A DNA stretch of 18,471 bases from DATAWZ01 sp036266975 (GCA_036266975.1 DATAWZ010000135.1:1-18471), one strand, 5' to 3'; shown: positions 1 to 5,800, numbered from the stretch's first letter. Notes: generated from the sequence alone by a model not told the origin. Translations and numbers: made by a program.

Positions 1-221
1 GGGCGCTCGAGCCGCACATCGGCGCGCGGCTGGCGGACGGGCTCGGCGTCCGCGGGGCGCGGCTGGCCGAGGAGGCCGACGTTCCCGCCGGCGCCCTGCA
101 GCCGCGCGAGGGGCGCCTGCTGCTCGGCTGCGCGCCGGGGACGCTCGAGCTGCTCGTCGTGCAGCCGCCCGGCGGCCGGCCGATGGAGGCCGCCGCCTAC
201 CTGCGCGGCCGCGCGCGGTGA
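1..221 (+). CDS. fmt: Methionyl-tRNA formyltransferase, C-terminal fragment (5' end outside window)
   Basis: The first 73 complete codons visible (from base 3) are the tail of a protein reading ALEPHIGARL near its start and LELLVVQPPGGRPMEAAAYL near its end. These patterns are typical of the C-terminal OB-fold-like domain of Fmt, which formylates initiator Met-tRNA using 10-formyl-tetrahydrofolate in the cytoplasm. The catalytic N-terminal domain lies upstream of the window, so only this tail can be judged. The stop codon overlaps the rsmB start by four bases (GTGA, 218-221), which suggests translational coupling. The fmt-rsmB-rpe order is a common actinobacterial housekeeping arrangement and supports the assignment. 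Confidence 0.88.
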   Translation, partial: ALEPHIGARLADGLGVRGARLAEEADVPAGALQPREGRLLLGCAPGTLELLVVQPPGGRPMEAAAYLRGRAR

Positions 222-1561
222 GCCCCTCGCCGCCGGCGCCGAGCCGCCTGGTGGCCTTGGCGGCGGTGCGGCGGACCTTCGCCGAGGGCGCCTACACCGA
301 CCGGGCGCTGCGGGCCGAGAGCGACCGTGCGCAGCTCGATGCGCGCGACCGAGCGCAGGCCACCCGGCTTGCGTTCGGCACCGTTCAGCGCCGCGGCACG
401 CTCGATCATCTGATCGAGGCGCTCGCCGAGCGCCCCACGGCGCGCCTGGATCCCCCGCTGCTGGACGTCCTTCGCCTCGGGCTCTACGAGCTGCTGTGGT
501 CCGACGGGGCGCCCGACCGCGCCGTCGTCTCGGACGCCGTCGAGCTCGCCAAGGGCTCGGCGCGCGCCGGGCACGGGCTGGTCAATGCGGTGCTGCGGCG
601 CGGGGCGCGCGAGGGGGCGGCGCTGCTCGCCGCCCTCGGCGACGAGACGCCCGCCCAGGCGGCGATCGCCCACTCGCATCCGCGCTGGGTGGTGCAGGCG
701 TGGTGGGAGCTGCTCGGCGCCGAGCACGCGCGGGCGCTGCTGGCCGCCGACAACGCGCCCGCCGAGGCGGCGCTGCGGGCCAACCCGCTCGTGCTCGGCC
801 CGGGCGCGGCCGACGCGCTGCTGGGCGAGCTTCCGGTGGCCGCGCACACCGTGCAGGGCTGGCCGGACGCCGTCGTGCTCGACGAGCGCTTCGACGCCCA
901 CGGCGCCGCGCTCTTCAGCAAGGGCGCCTACATGCCGCAGTCGCGCGCCTCGCAGCTCATCGCGCCGCTGCTGGACCCCGCGCCGGGCGAGCGGATCCTC
1001 GACCTGTGCGCCGCGCCCGGGGCCAAGACCACCCACCTGGCCGCGCTGGCGCCCGACGCGGCCGAGCTGCTCGCCGTCGAGCGCCACCCCGGCCGCGCTG
1101 TCGCGCTCGAGGCGACCTGCCGGCGGATGGCGGCCGAGCGCGCGAGGGTGCTCGTCGCCGACGCGGCGGCGCCCGGCGTGACGGGTTTGTTCGAGCGCGT
1201 GCTGGTCGATCCCCCGTGCAGCGGGCTGGGGACGCTGCAGGCGCGCCCGGACCTGCGCTGGCGCGTGCGCGAGCAGGACGTCGCCGATCTGGCCGTCGTG
1301 CAGCGCCGGATCCTGCGCGCCGCGGCCGACTGCGTCGGTGTCGGCGGGACGCTGCTCTACTCTACGTGCACGCTGTCCCCGCCCGAGAACGAGGACCAGA
1401 TCGAGCGCTTCCTGGCTACCCGCGACGACTTCGAGTGCATCGACCTCAGCGGGGCGCACCCTGAGCTCGCGCATCCGGGGGTACCGCGCTTCTTGCTGAC
1501 CCTTCCCCACCGCGACGGCACCGCCGGGTTCTTCATCGCGTCTCTGCGCCGGACCGGATGA
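218..1561 (+). CDS. rsmB: 16S rRNA (cytosine-967-C5)-methyltransferase RsmB
   Basis: This 447-residue cytoplasmic protein is predicted to methylate C5 of a cytosine in 16S rRNA (C967 in E. coli numbering) using SAM. Residues about 10-140 form a NusB-like RNA-binding domain, and the rest is a Rossmann-fold methyltransferase. The SAM-binding motif LDLCAAPGAKTTHL is at 261-274. The two cysteines used by RNA m5C methyltransferases are present: C334 in DPPCSG (release) and C384 in YSTCTLSPPENE (nucleophile). The motif before the SAM site is QSRASQL (241-247), where most relatives have QDEASQL. The GTG start at 218 overlaps the fmt stop and the stop overlaps the next ATG (1558-1561), so the gene sits inside a coupled operon. 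Length is normal for the family. Confidence 0.95.
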   Translation: MSPSPPAPSRLVALAAVRRTFAEGAYTDRALRAESDRAQLDARDRAQATRLAFGTVQRRGTLDHLIEALAERPTARLDPPLLDVLRLGLYELLWSDGAPDRAVVSDAVELAKGSARAGHGLVNAVLRRGAREGAALLAALGDETPAQAAIAHSHPRWVVQAWWELLGAEHARALLAADNAPAEAALRANPLVLGPGAADALLGELPVAAHTVQGWPDAVVLDERFDAHGAALFSKGAYMPQSRASQLIAPLLDPAPGERILDLCAAPGAKTTHLAALAPDAAELLAVERHPGRAVALEATCRRMAAERARVLVADAAAPGVTGLFERVLVDPPCSGLGTLQARPDLRWRVREQDVADLAVVQRRILRAAADCVGVGGTLLYSTCTLSPPENEDQIERFLATRDDFECIDLSGAHPELAHPGVPRFLLTLPHRDGTAGFFIASLRRTG

Positions 1562-1788
1562 CCAGCGAGCCGAAGATCGACCTGGGCCCGCTGTGCCCCA
1601 GCTGCCACGAGCCCTGGCTGCGCCCGACGCAGCTGCCCGGGCGCTACCGCTGCGTGTACTGCCTGCACCGCTTCGAGCTGGCCTCGGTGTGCCCGAACTG
1701 CGGTGAGCACTCCACGATCGTGCGCATGTCGAGCACGGCGATCATGAAGTGCAACTGCTGCGGCGAAAGCATGCTCCAGCCGATCTGA
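1558..1788 (+). CDS. Small double zinc-ribbon protein of unknown function
   Basis: This 76-residue protein carries four CxxC knuckles: C13/C16, C32/C35, C46/C49 and C65/C68 (C67 is an extra cysteine). Four knuckles suit two structural zinc sites, as in double zinc-ribbon or rubredoxin-like folds. There is no signal peptide or membrane segment. The ATG overlaps the rsmB stop (ATGA), and its TGA stop shares one base with the rpe ATG (TGATG, 1786-1790), so it is evidently translated with both. Enzyme motifs are absent. I cannot name a function; nucleic-acid binding or ribosome/rRNA association would fit the rsmB neighbour but is inference. It is a real gene on grounds of coupling, codon use and regular cysteine spacing. 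Confidence 0.85.
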   Translation: MTSEPKIDLGPLCPSCHEPWLRPTQLPGRYRCVYCLHRFELASVCPNCGEHSTIVRMSSTAIMKCNCCGESMLQPI

Positions 1789-2492
1789 TGGCAGTCTCCG
1801 GGGCGGAAACGCGCGCGGTGATCGGCGGTGTGCACGTCGTCCCGTCGATCCTCTCGGCCGACTTCGCGCGGCTGGGCGAGCAGGTCCAGCAGGTCCTCGA
1901 CGCCGGCGCGCGCGAGATCCAGGTCGACGTGATGGACGGCCACTTCGTGCCGCCGATCACCGTGGGCGCGCTGGTCGTGGAGGCGCTGCGCGAGCAGATG
2001 GCCGCGGCGGGCGCGGTGATCGACGTGCACCTGATGGTCGAGCGGCCCGAGCGCCAGATCGACGCGTTCGCCGCCGCCGGCGCCGACCACATCACCGTCC
2101 ACTTCGAGGCCACCCCGCACGTGCTCTACGCGCTTGAGCAGGTCCACTCCCACGGCTGCACCGCGGGCCTTGCCCTGTGCCCGGCCACGCCGGTGAGCGC
2201 GGTCGAGGACGTCCTGGACGAGGCCGACATGCTGCTGTGCATGACCGTGAACCCGGGCTGGGGCGGGCAGGCGTTCATCGAGCACTCGATTCCGCGCCTG
2301 CGGCGGTTGCGGGCGCTCGCCGGCCCGGAGAAGCCGATCCAGGTCGACGGCGGTATCGACCCGGCGACCGGCGCGCGCTGCCGGGCCGCCGGCGCGACGC
2401 TGTTCGTGGCCGGGTCGGCGGTGTTCGGGGCGCCCGATCCGGGCGTGGCGTTCCGGGCGATCGCCGACGCGGTCGGCGAGTCCTGCGCCTGA
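1788..2492 (+). CDS. rpe: Ribulose-phosphate 3-epimerase
   Basis: A 234-residue TIM-barrel enzyme that interconverts D-ribulose 5-phosphate and D-xylulose 5-phosphate in the pentose phosphate pathway. Family signatures are VVPSILSADFARLGEQ (17-32), VDVMDGHFVPPIT (47-59), DVHLMVERP (79-87), NPGWGGQAF (155-163) and VDGGI (186-190). The acid/base aspartates D48 and D187 and the metal-ligand histidine H81 are present. The second expected metal-ligand histidine (HxDVMDGH in most relatives) is Q46 here. I chose ATG 1788, which shares a base with the preceding stop. A further in-frame ATG at 1749 would overlap the zinc-ribbon gene by 40 bases and add residues the family lacks. It is the last gene of the fmt-rsmB-rpe run. 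Ribulose 5-phosphate also feeds the RibB reaction of the rib genes downstream. Confidence 0.94.
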   Translation: MAVSGAETRAVIGGVHVVPSILSADFARLGEQVQQVLDAGAREIQVDVMDGHFVPPITVGALVVEALREQMAAAGAVIDVHLMVERPERQIDAFAAAGADHITVHFEATPHVLYALEQVHSHGCTAGLALCPATPVSAVEDVLDEADMLLCMTVNPGWGGQAFIEHSIPRLRRLRALAGPEKPIQVDGGIDPATGARCRAAGATLFVAGSAVFGAPDPGVAFRAIADAVGESCA

Positions 2493-2530
2493 CCGACGAG
2501 CGTCTGCGTCCGCGGCGCGGAGGGCGTCGG

Positions 2531-2569
2531 TTGTGTCGTGAGCCGCGCATATGGCGGCTGACGACACAA
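2531..2569. other. Strong perfect-arm hairpin between convergent rpe and tetR genes
   Basis: Arms TTGTGTCGT (2531-2539) and ACGACACAA (2561-2569) are exact reverse complements. Inside them, after one G/G mismatch, AGCCGC (2541-2546) pairs with GCGGCT (2554-2559) around a 7-nt loop containing CATATG. The structure reads the same from both strands and lies 39 bases after the rpe stop and beyond the 3' end of the opposing tetR gene, so a bidirectional terminator or transcript-end stabiliser is likely. No run of T follows on either strand, so it is not a textbook intrinsic terminator. A protein-binding dyad or remnant of a mobile sequence is possible. Confidence 0.6.
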
Positions 2570-2596
2570 TGCTCGCCCGCGATGGGCGCCGCGGGC

Positions 2597-2669
2597 GGGG
2601 CAGTGCTGCAACGACCCCGGGGCAGTGCTGCAACGACCCTGATAATTACGCTCGACGCAGCACTGTCCC
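2597..2669. repeat. 22-bp-period direct repeat plus inverted partial third copy
   Basis: A 21-bp unit beginning GGGGCAGTGCTGC occurs twice without change, at 2597-2617 and 2619-2639, one base apart. A 13-base inverted partial copy, GCAGCACTGTCCC, follows at 2657-2669. The inverted copy can pair with the first 13 bases of either direct copy, with one G-U wobble, giving two mutually exclusive stems with loops of about 24 or 46 nt. The region is non-coding and lies downstream of both convergent genes. Function is unknown; it could be transcript-end structure or a protein-binding array. Confidence 0.6.
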
Positions 2670-2702
2670 ACGCCCCGAGGGCGCGGGACGGGCTCGCCCG
2701 GG

Positions 2703-3332
2703 TCAGGCGCCGTTCGCGCGGCGCAGCGCCGCGAAGAAGTCGCGCCCGATGAACCCGAGGATCCGCGCGAGCAGGTCGTCGGCGACCGCCTCGGGGTCGA
2801 TGCCGGCCTCGATGCCGACGCCGTTGCTGATCGCGAACAGCGCGAGCGCGAGCTGGTCGGGGGGCATCGGCAGCGGCGCGCCGGTGCGCTCGGAGAGCGC
2901 GGCGAGCGCCCGGGCGACCGTCTCGCGCGCGCGGCGGCGACGGTCGCGCAGCGCCCGACGGATCTCCGGGTCGTGGGCCGAGAGCGCGAAGTACTCGGCC
3001 AGCAGCCGGTGCCAGACGGCGTCGGTGCGGATCGCCTCGACGAGCACGGTCCCGACGCGCGCGATCGCCTCGTCGGGGTCGCGTGCCTGCTCGAGGCCCG
3101 CCAGGGCGTCGGTCAGGCGCTGCAGCGCGTGCTCCTCCATGATCGCCAGCACGAGCTCGTCCTTGCTCGCGAAGCTCGAATAGACCGCGCCCTTGGTGAG
3201 CCCGGCGGCAGCCGCGACGTCGTTGACCGAGCTCGCGGCGATCCCGCGCTCGCCGAACACCTGCAGCGCGGCATCGAGCACGCGGGCGCGGGTCTCGGCA
3301 CGGGTGGGGCGGGTGCGGGACGGTCTTGACAC
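2703..3332 (-). CDS. TetR-family transcriptional repressor, divergent from the lipase gene
   Basis: A 209-residue protein with an N-terminal TetR helix-turn-helix at residues about 14-62, including VLDAALQVFGERG (18-30) and VAAAAGLTKGAVYSSFASKD (39-58). The remainder is an all-helical ligand-binding/dimer domain of normal length. The start is the GTG at 3332-3330 (protein VSRPSRTRPTRAETRAR). An upstream in-frame start at 3557 would run through the shared promoter and into the lipase gene and is rejected. Two 18-bp palindromes (3337-3354 and 3360-3377) lie between it and the divergent lipase gene, so self-repression and control of the lipase are likely. A weak promoter candidate for this gene is TTACGA (3380-3375)-N18-TACGAT (3356-3351). 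The inducer cannot be read from the sequence; a fatty or lipidic ligand is only a guess from the neighbour. Confidence 0.9.
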   Translation of the reverse strand: MSRPSRTRPTRAETRARVLDAALQVFGERGIAASSVNDVAAAAGLTKGAVYSSFASKDELVLAIMEEHALQRLTDALAGLEQARDPDEAIARVGTVLVEAIRTDAVWHRLLAEYFALSAHDPEIRRALRDRRRRARETVARALAALSERTGAPLPMPPDQLALALFAISNGVGIEAGIDPEAVADDLLARILGFIGRDFFAALRRANGA

Positions 3333-3355
3333 GATTCGATACCCACGGGTATCGT
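3326..3355 (+). promoter_or_regulatory. Promoter of the lipase gene (TTGACA-N18-TATCGT)
   Basis: A consensus -35 (TTGACA, 3326-3331) is followed after 18 bases by TATCGT (3350-3355), which matches four of six -10 positions. The predicted transcript starts near 3362, leaving a leader of about 40 nt that contains GGAGG at 3391-3395, seven bases before the GTG at 3403. The -35 lies in the first codons of the divergent tetR, and the -10 lies on the first operator palindrome. Confidence 0.6.
3337..3354. promoter_or_regulatory. TetR operator 1 (18-bp palindrome)
   Basis: CGATACCC-AC-GGGTATCG has perfect 8-bp arms around two central bases. It covers the -10 and part of the spacer of the lipase promoter and sits 5 bases upstream of the tetR start codon, so binding there would block both genes. 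Size and symmetry suit a TetR dimer. Confidence 0.72.
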
Positions 3356-3359
3356 AACT

Positions 3360-3377
3360 CGATACCGAAGGGAATCG
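3360..3377. promoter_or_regulatory. TetR operator 2 (degenerate 18-bp palindrome)
   Basis: CGATACCGAAGGGAATCG repeats the layout of operator 1 in the same 18-bp frame with mismatches in the arms. It starts 23 bp after operator 1, roughly two helical turns away, so two dimers could bind on the same DNA face. It covers the predicted lipase transcription start. Confidence 0.62.
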
Positions 3378-3402
3378 TAATCTGAGAGAGGGAGGTACCG
3401 TC

Positions 3403-4254
3403 GTGCGTCGCTTCGCGCTCATGCTCGTCCTCACCGCCGCCGTGCTCGCGGCGAGCGCCGGATCGGCGCTCGCCGCGGGAGGGATCAACCAGCCCTCGTG
3501 CGTCCCGAGCGCCGCGCACCCGGACCCGGTCGTGCTCCTGCACGGCCTGGGCGCCAACGAGTACGAGGATCTGAACTTCCTGCAGGACGCGCTGGCCGGC
3601 CAGGGCTACTGCACGTTCGCTCTGACCTACGGCACCGAGGACGGGTTCCCGTTCGTCGGCGGCCTGGCGCCGATCGCCACCTCGGCGGCGCAGATCGCGC
3701 AGTTCGTCGAGCAGGTCAAGGCCGAGACCGGCGCGGCCCGGGTCGATCTCGTCGGCCACTCCGAGGGCGGCTTCCAGTCGCTGTACGTGACCAAGACCCA
3801 GGGCATCGCCGCGGACATCGGCCGCGTGGTGGCGATCGCCCCGCCGACCCACGGCACCTCGTTCGACGGCCTGTACGACCTCGCCTCGCTGCTGGGCGCG
3901 CAGGAGCAGGCGGGCGTGAACGCGGCGCTCAGCGACTTCGGCTGCCCGGCGTGCAGCGACCTGGTCGACGGCGGCGCGGCGGTCAAGACGCTCGACGACG
4001 GCCCGATCGCGCAGGCCGGCGTGACCTACACGATCATCGCCTCGCGCTCGGATGAGCTGGTCACCCCGACGTCGACCGCGTTCGTGCAGGAGCGCGGCGT
4101 GACCAACGAGTACGTCCAGGACGCCTGTCCCTTGGACCCGGTCGGCCACATCGGCGAGGCCTACGACCTCAACGTCTGGCGCCTGGTCGAGAACGCGCTC
4201 GACCCGGCGACGGCCACGCCGATCGCCCTGTGCTCCTTCGGAGCGCCCTTCTAG
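3403..4254 (+). CDS. Secreted lipase/esterase, alpha/beta-hydrolase fold
   Basis: A 283-residue protein. Residues 1-25 form a Sec signal peptide (RR, then a hydrophobic core LMLVLTAAVLAASAG, then SALAAG with likely cleavage after ALA/AA). The mature part has the oxyanion motif VVLLHGLGANEYED, the nucleophile elbow GHSEGG with S120, a candidate acid D217 in SRSDELVTP, and H249 in VGHIGE. This layout matches the actinobacterial secreted lipase (class 2, EstA/LipA-like) group that hydrolyses acyl esters outside the cell. Cysteines at C33, C70, C183, C186, C237 and C277 could form disulfides. The GTG start at 3403 is set by GGAGG seven bases upstream. Expression is probably repressed by the divergent TetR. 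The TAG stop (4252-4254) is the first triplet of a repeat element. Substrate range is not deducible. Confidence 0.86.
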   Translation: MRRFALMLVLTAAVLAASAGSALAAGGINQPSCVPSAAHPDPVVLLHGLGANEYEDLNFLQDALAGQGYCTFALTYGTEDGFPFVGGLAPIATSAAQIAQFVEQVKAETGAARVDLVGHSEGGFQSLYVTKTQGIAADIGRVVAIAPPTHGTSFDGLYDLASLLGAQEQAGVNAALSDFGCPACSDLVDGGAAVKTLDDGPIAQAGVTYTIIASRSDELVTPTSTAFVQERGVTNEYVQDACPLDPVGHIGEAYDLNVWRLVENALDPATATPIALCSFGAPF

Positions 4255-4414
4255 TGGTGCCTCCGGTAGATCCGGTCGTCGATTCGCGAGCGAAAATCGA
4301 GCATGGCCAGGACGGAGGGAGCCGGAATAGCAGCGCTATTTCGGCTCCCGAGGACGCCGCCAGGCGAAGATTTGCAGCCGCGAAGCGGGAGCGGATCTAC
4401 AGGAGGTGCCACTA
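4252..4414 (+). repeat. 163-bp MITE-like repeat, copy 1
   Basis: The whole interval between the convergent lipase and P450 genes is one copy of a repeat found again at 16521-16683 (4 differences in 163 bases) and, inverted, from 18332 to the window end. Its ends form imperfect 23-bp terminal inverted repeats (4252-4274 and 4392-4414, 20 of 23 matching), running TAGTGG at one end and CCACTA at the other. The centre (4317-4349) is a 15-bp stem, with one G-U pair, around loop AGC. Smaller stems lie at 4279-4300 and CCGC-GAA-GCGG (4378-4388). The terminal TAG triplets serve as stop codons of both flanking genes. CTAG is present at both junctions (4251-4254 and 4412-4415), which would fit a 4-bp target duplication. 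No transposase is encoded. A transcription-ending role for the hairpin is inference. Confidence 0.88.
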
Positions 4415-5749
4415 GGCGGCGACGAGCTCGCGCGCAGGCGCGCCCGCCGGCACCCGGCGGGCGCGCACGCGCACCCGGCCGCCCTGGGCCGGCACGTGGG
4501 CCACGCCGCGGAAGCGGACGCGCTCGTCGGGCAGCTCCTCGCCGAGCAGGTCGACCCGCTCGAGCAGCGTGCGCAGGACCACATCCATCTCCATGTGCGC
4601 GAACGCGGCGCCGATGCAGCGCCGGATCCCGCCGCCGAAGGGGATCCAGCTGTAGGTCTCCGGCTTGACGTTCAGGAAGCGGTCGGCCTGGAACTGGTCG
4701 GGCCGCGGGAACAGCTCGGGGTCGAAGTGGGTCAGCGAGGCGGCCAGCCCGATGCGGGTGTGGCGCGGCAGCTCGTAGCCGGCGAGCGGATAGGAGGGCC
4801 CCATCACCGAGCGGCCGGCGAAGCTGATCACCGGGCGCATGCGCTGGATCTCGCGGATCGTCGAGTCGCGCAGATCCTGCCCGCCGCGGTCGATCTCGTC
4901 GACGAGCGCCGCGGTGACCTGGGGATGGCGCCGCAGCCGCTCGACGGCCCAGGCGAGCGTGCCCGCCGTCGTCTCGTGTCCGGCGGCGAGCAGCGTGAGC
5001 AGCTGGTCGCGGATCTCCTCGCCGCTCATCGGGCTGCCGTCGGTGTGGCGGGCCTGGAGCAGCAACGAGAGGATGTCGATGCGCTCGGCCAGCTCGCGGT
5101 CCCGGCGCGCGCCGTCGATCAGCTCATCCAGGCGGCGGTCGAGCTCGGCGCGGATGCGCAGGAAGCGCCCCCATGGGCTGTGCCGGCCCAGATCGCGCTG
5201 GATGAAGGTTGCGCCGACGACCTTGGAGCCCATCTCCACGTAGGGCGGGATCAGGCGCTCGAGCTCCTCGAGCTCGGCGCCGTGCGCGCCGAACACCGCC
5301 TGCAGGATGGCCCGCAGCGTGATGCGCATGAACGAGGGCAGCGTGGCGATCTCCTCGCCCACCGGCCAGCCGTCGATCTCCTCGGCGGCGATCGCGGCGA
5401 TCAGCGTCTCGTAGCCCTTCATGCGCTGGCCGTGGAAGGGCGGCAGCAGCAGCTTGCGCTGCTCCATGTGGCGCTCCTCGTCGATGGCCAGCAGCGAGTT
5501 GGGGCCGAGCACGGCGCCGAGCGGGCTGCCCGAGCCGGCGTGCAGGACCTTGGGGTCGGCGGTGAACACCTCGCGGACGAGCACCGGGTCCGAGACGACC
5601 ACGAACTGGCCGAGGCCGAGCACGTTGACCGTGAACAGGCGGCCGTAGCGGCGGCGGTTGCGCTCGAGCCACGGACGCTGGCGGCGGGTGATCGCGATCG
5701 TCTGGAGCAGACGGGGACCGGTGGGGCCAGGCGGCAGTGAAGTGGGCAT
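4412..5749 (-). CDS. Cytochrome P450 monooxygenase
   Basis: A 445-residue soluble bacterial P450, a heme-thiolate monooxygenase that needs ferredoxin/reductase partners not seen here. Landmarks are the proline-rich start LPPGPTGPRLLQ (5-16), the oxygen-binding I-helix AGHETT (256-261), the K-helix ExxR pair E300/R303 in REIQRMRP, the PDQFQADRFL stretch (350-359), and the heme loop FGGGIRRCIG (371-380) with ligand C378. The LPPGP start and overall pattern recall the CYP135/136/138-type P450s of mycobacteria, but I cannot fix the family. The ATG at 5749 sits at the predicted transcript start, suggesting a leaderless mRNA. The TAG stop is provided by the outer triplet of the repeat at 4252-4414. 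It is divergent from a TetR gene, which probably represses it. Substrate unknown. Confidence 0.93.
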   Translation of the reverse strand: MPTSLPPGPTGPRLLQTIAITRRQRPWLERNRRRYGRLFTVNVLGLGQFVVVSDPVLVREVFTADPKVLHAGSGSPLGAVLGPNSLLAIDEERHMEQRKLLLPPFHGQRMKGYETLIAAIAAEEIDGWPVGEEIATLPSFMRITLRAILQAVFGAHGAELEELERLIPPYVEMGSKVVGATFIQRDLGRHSPWGRFLRIRAELDRRLDELIDGARRDRELAERIDILSLLLQARHTDGSPMSGEEIRDQLLTLLAAGHETTAGTLAWAVERLRRHPQVTAALVDEIDRGGQDLRDSTIREIQRMRPVISFAGRSVMGPSYPLAGYELPRHTRIGLAASLTHFDPELFPRPDQFQADRFLNVKPETYSWIPFGGGIRRCIGAAFAHMEMDVVLRTLLERVDLLGEELPDERVRFRGVAHVPAQGGRVRVRARRVPAGAPARELVAA

Positions 5750-5756
5750 GTCTGCG

Positions 5757-5786
5757 ATGGTACTTACCAGTACCGACTCGTGTCAA
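5757..5786 (-). promoter_or_regulatory. Promoter of the P450 gene (TTGACA-N18-TACCAT), predicted leaderless
   Basis: On the minus strand a consensus -35 TTGACA (5786-5781) is followed after 18 bases by TACCAT (5762-5757). The predicted start is about 5750, one base before the P450 ATG at 5749, and no ribosome-binding site fits in between. The palindromic operator at 5759-5774 covers the -10 and spacer. Confidence 0.6.
5759..5774. promoter_or_regulatory. Palindromic operator in the P450/tetR divergent promoter
   Basis: GGTACT-TACC-AGTACC has perfect 6-bp arms around four bases. It overlaps the P450 -10 element and lies upstream of the divergent tetR, the classic position for a TetR operator. 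Confidence 0.65.
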
Positions 5787-5794
5787 GGTACCTT
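5785..5794. promoter_or_regulatory. Second, shorter palindrome next to the tetR start
   Basis: AAGGTACCTT is a perfect 10-bp palindrome that shares the GGTAC core of the 5759-5774 operator. It touches the P450 -35 and ends six bases before the tetR ATG at 5801. It may be a second repressor half-site pair; the TACCTT inside it (5789-5794) could also act as a -10 for tetR. Confidence 0.4.
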
Positions 5795-5800
5795 CACCTG

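Noticed and set aside
197..1510. Long minus-strand open frame opposite rsmB, and similar long antisense frames opposite most genes
   Set aside because: Such frames are expected in GC-rich coding DNA; their proteins are arginine/alanine-rich without family motifs.
2597..2669. CRISPR array
   Set aside because: The direct copies are one base apart, with no spacers, only two copies, and no cas genes nearby.
3333..3557. N-terminal extension of the first TetR to 3557
   Set aside because: It would read through the shared operators and antisense to the lipase signal peptide; the GTG at 3332 gives a normal TetR length.
2275..4149. 624-codon minus-strand frame across lipase and tetR
   Set aside because: It is out of frame with the TetR helix-turn-helix gene and antisense to the lipase, and lacks any motif.
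4303..4413. Small open frame inside the repeat (starting MART-GAGIAALFRLPRTPPG), also in copy 2 at 16572
   Set aside because: It simply reflects the repeat sequence and runs out of the element into different frames in each copy. The element's pairing structure explains the conservation better, and there is no ribosome-binding site.
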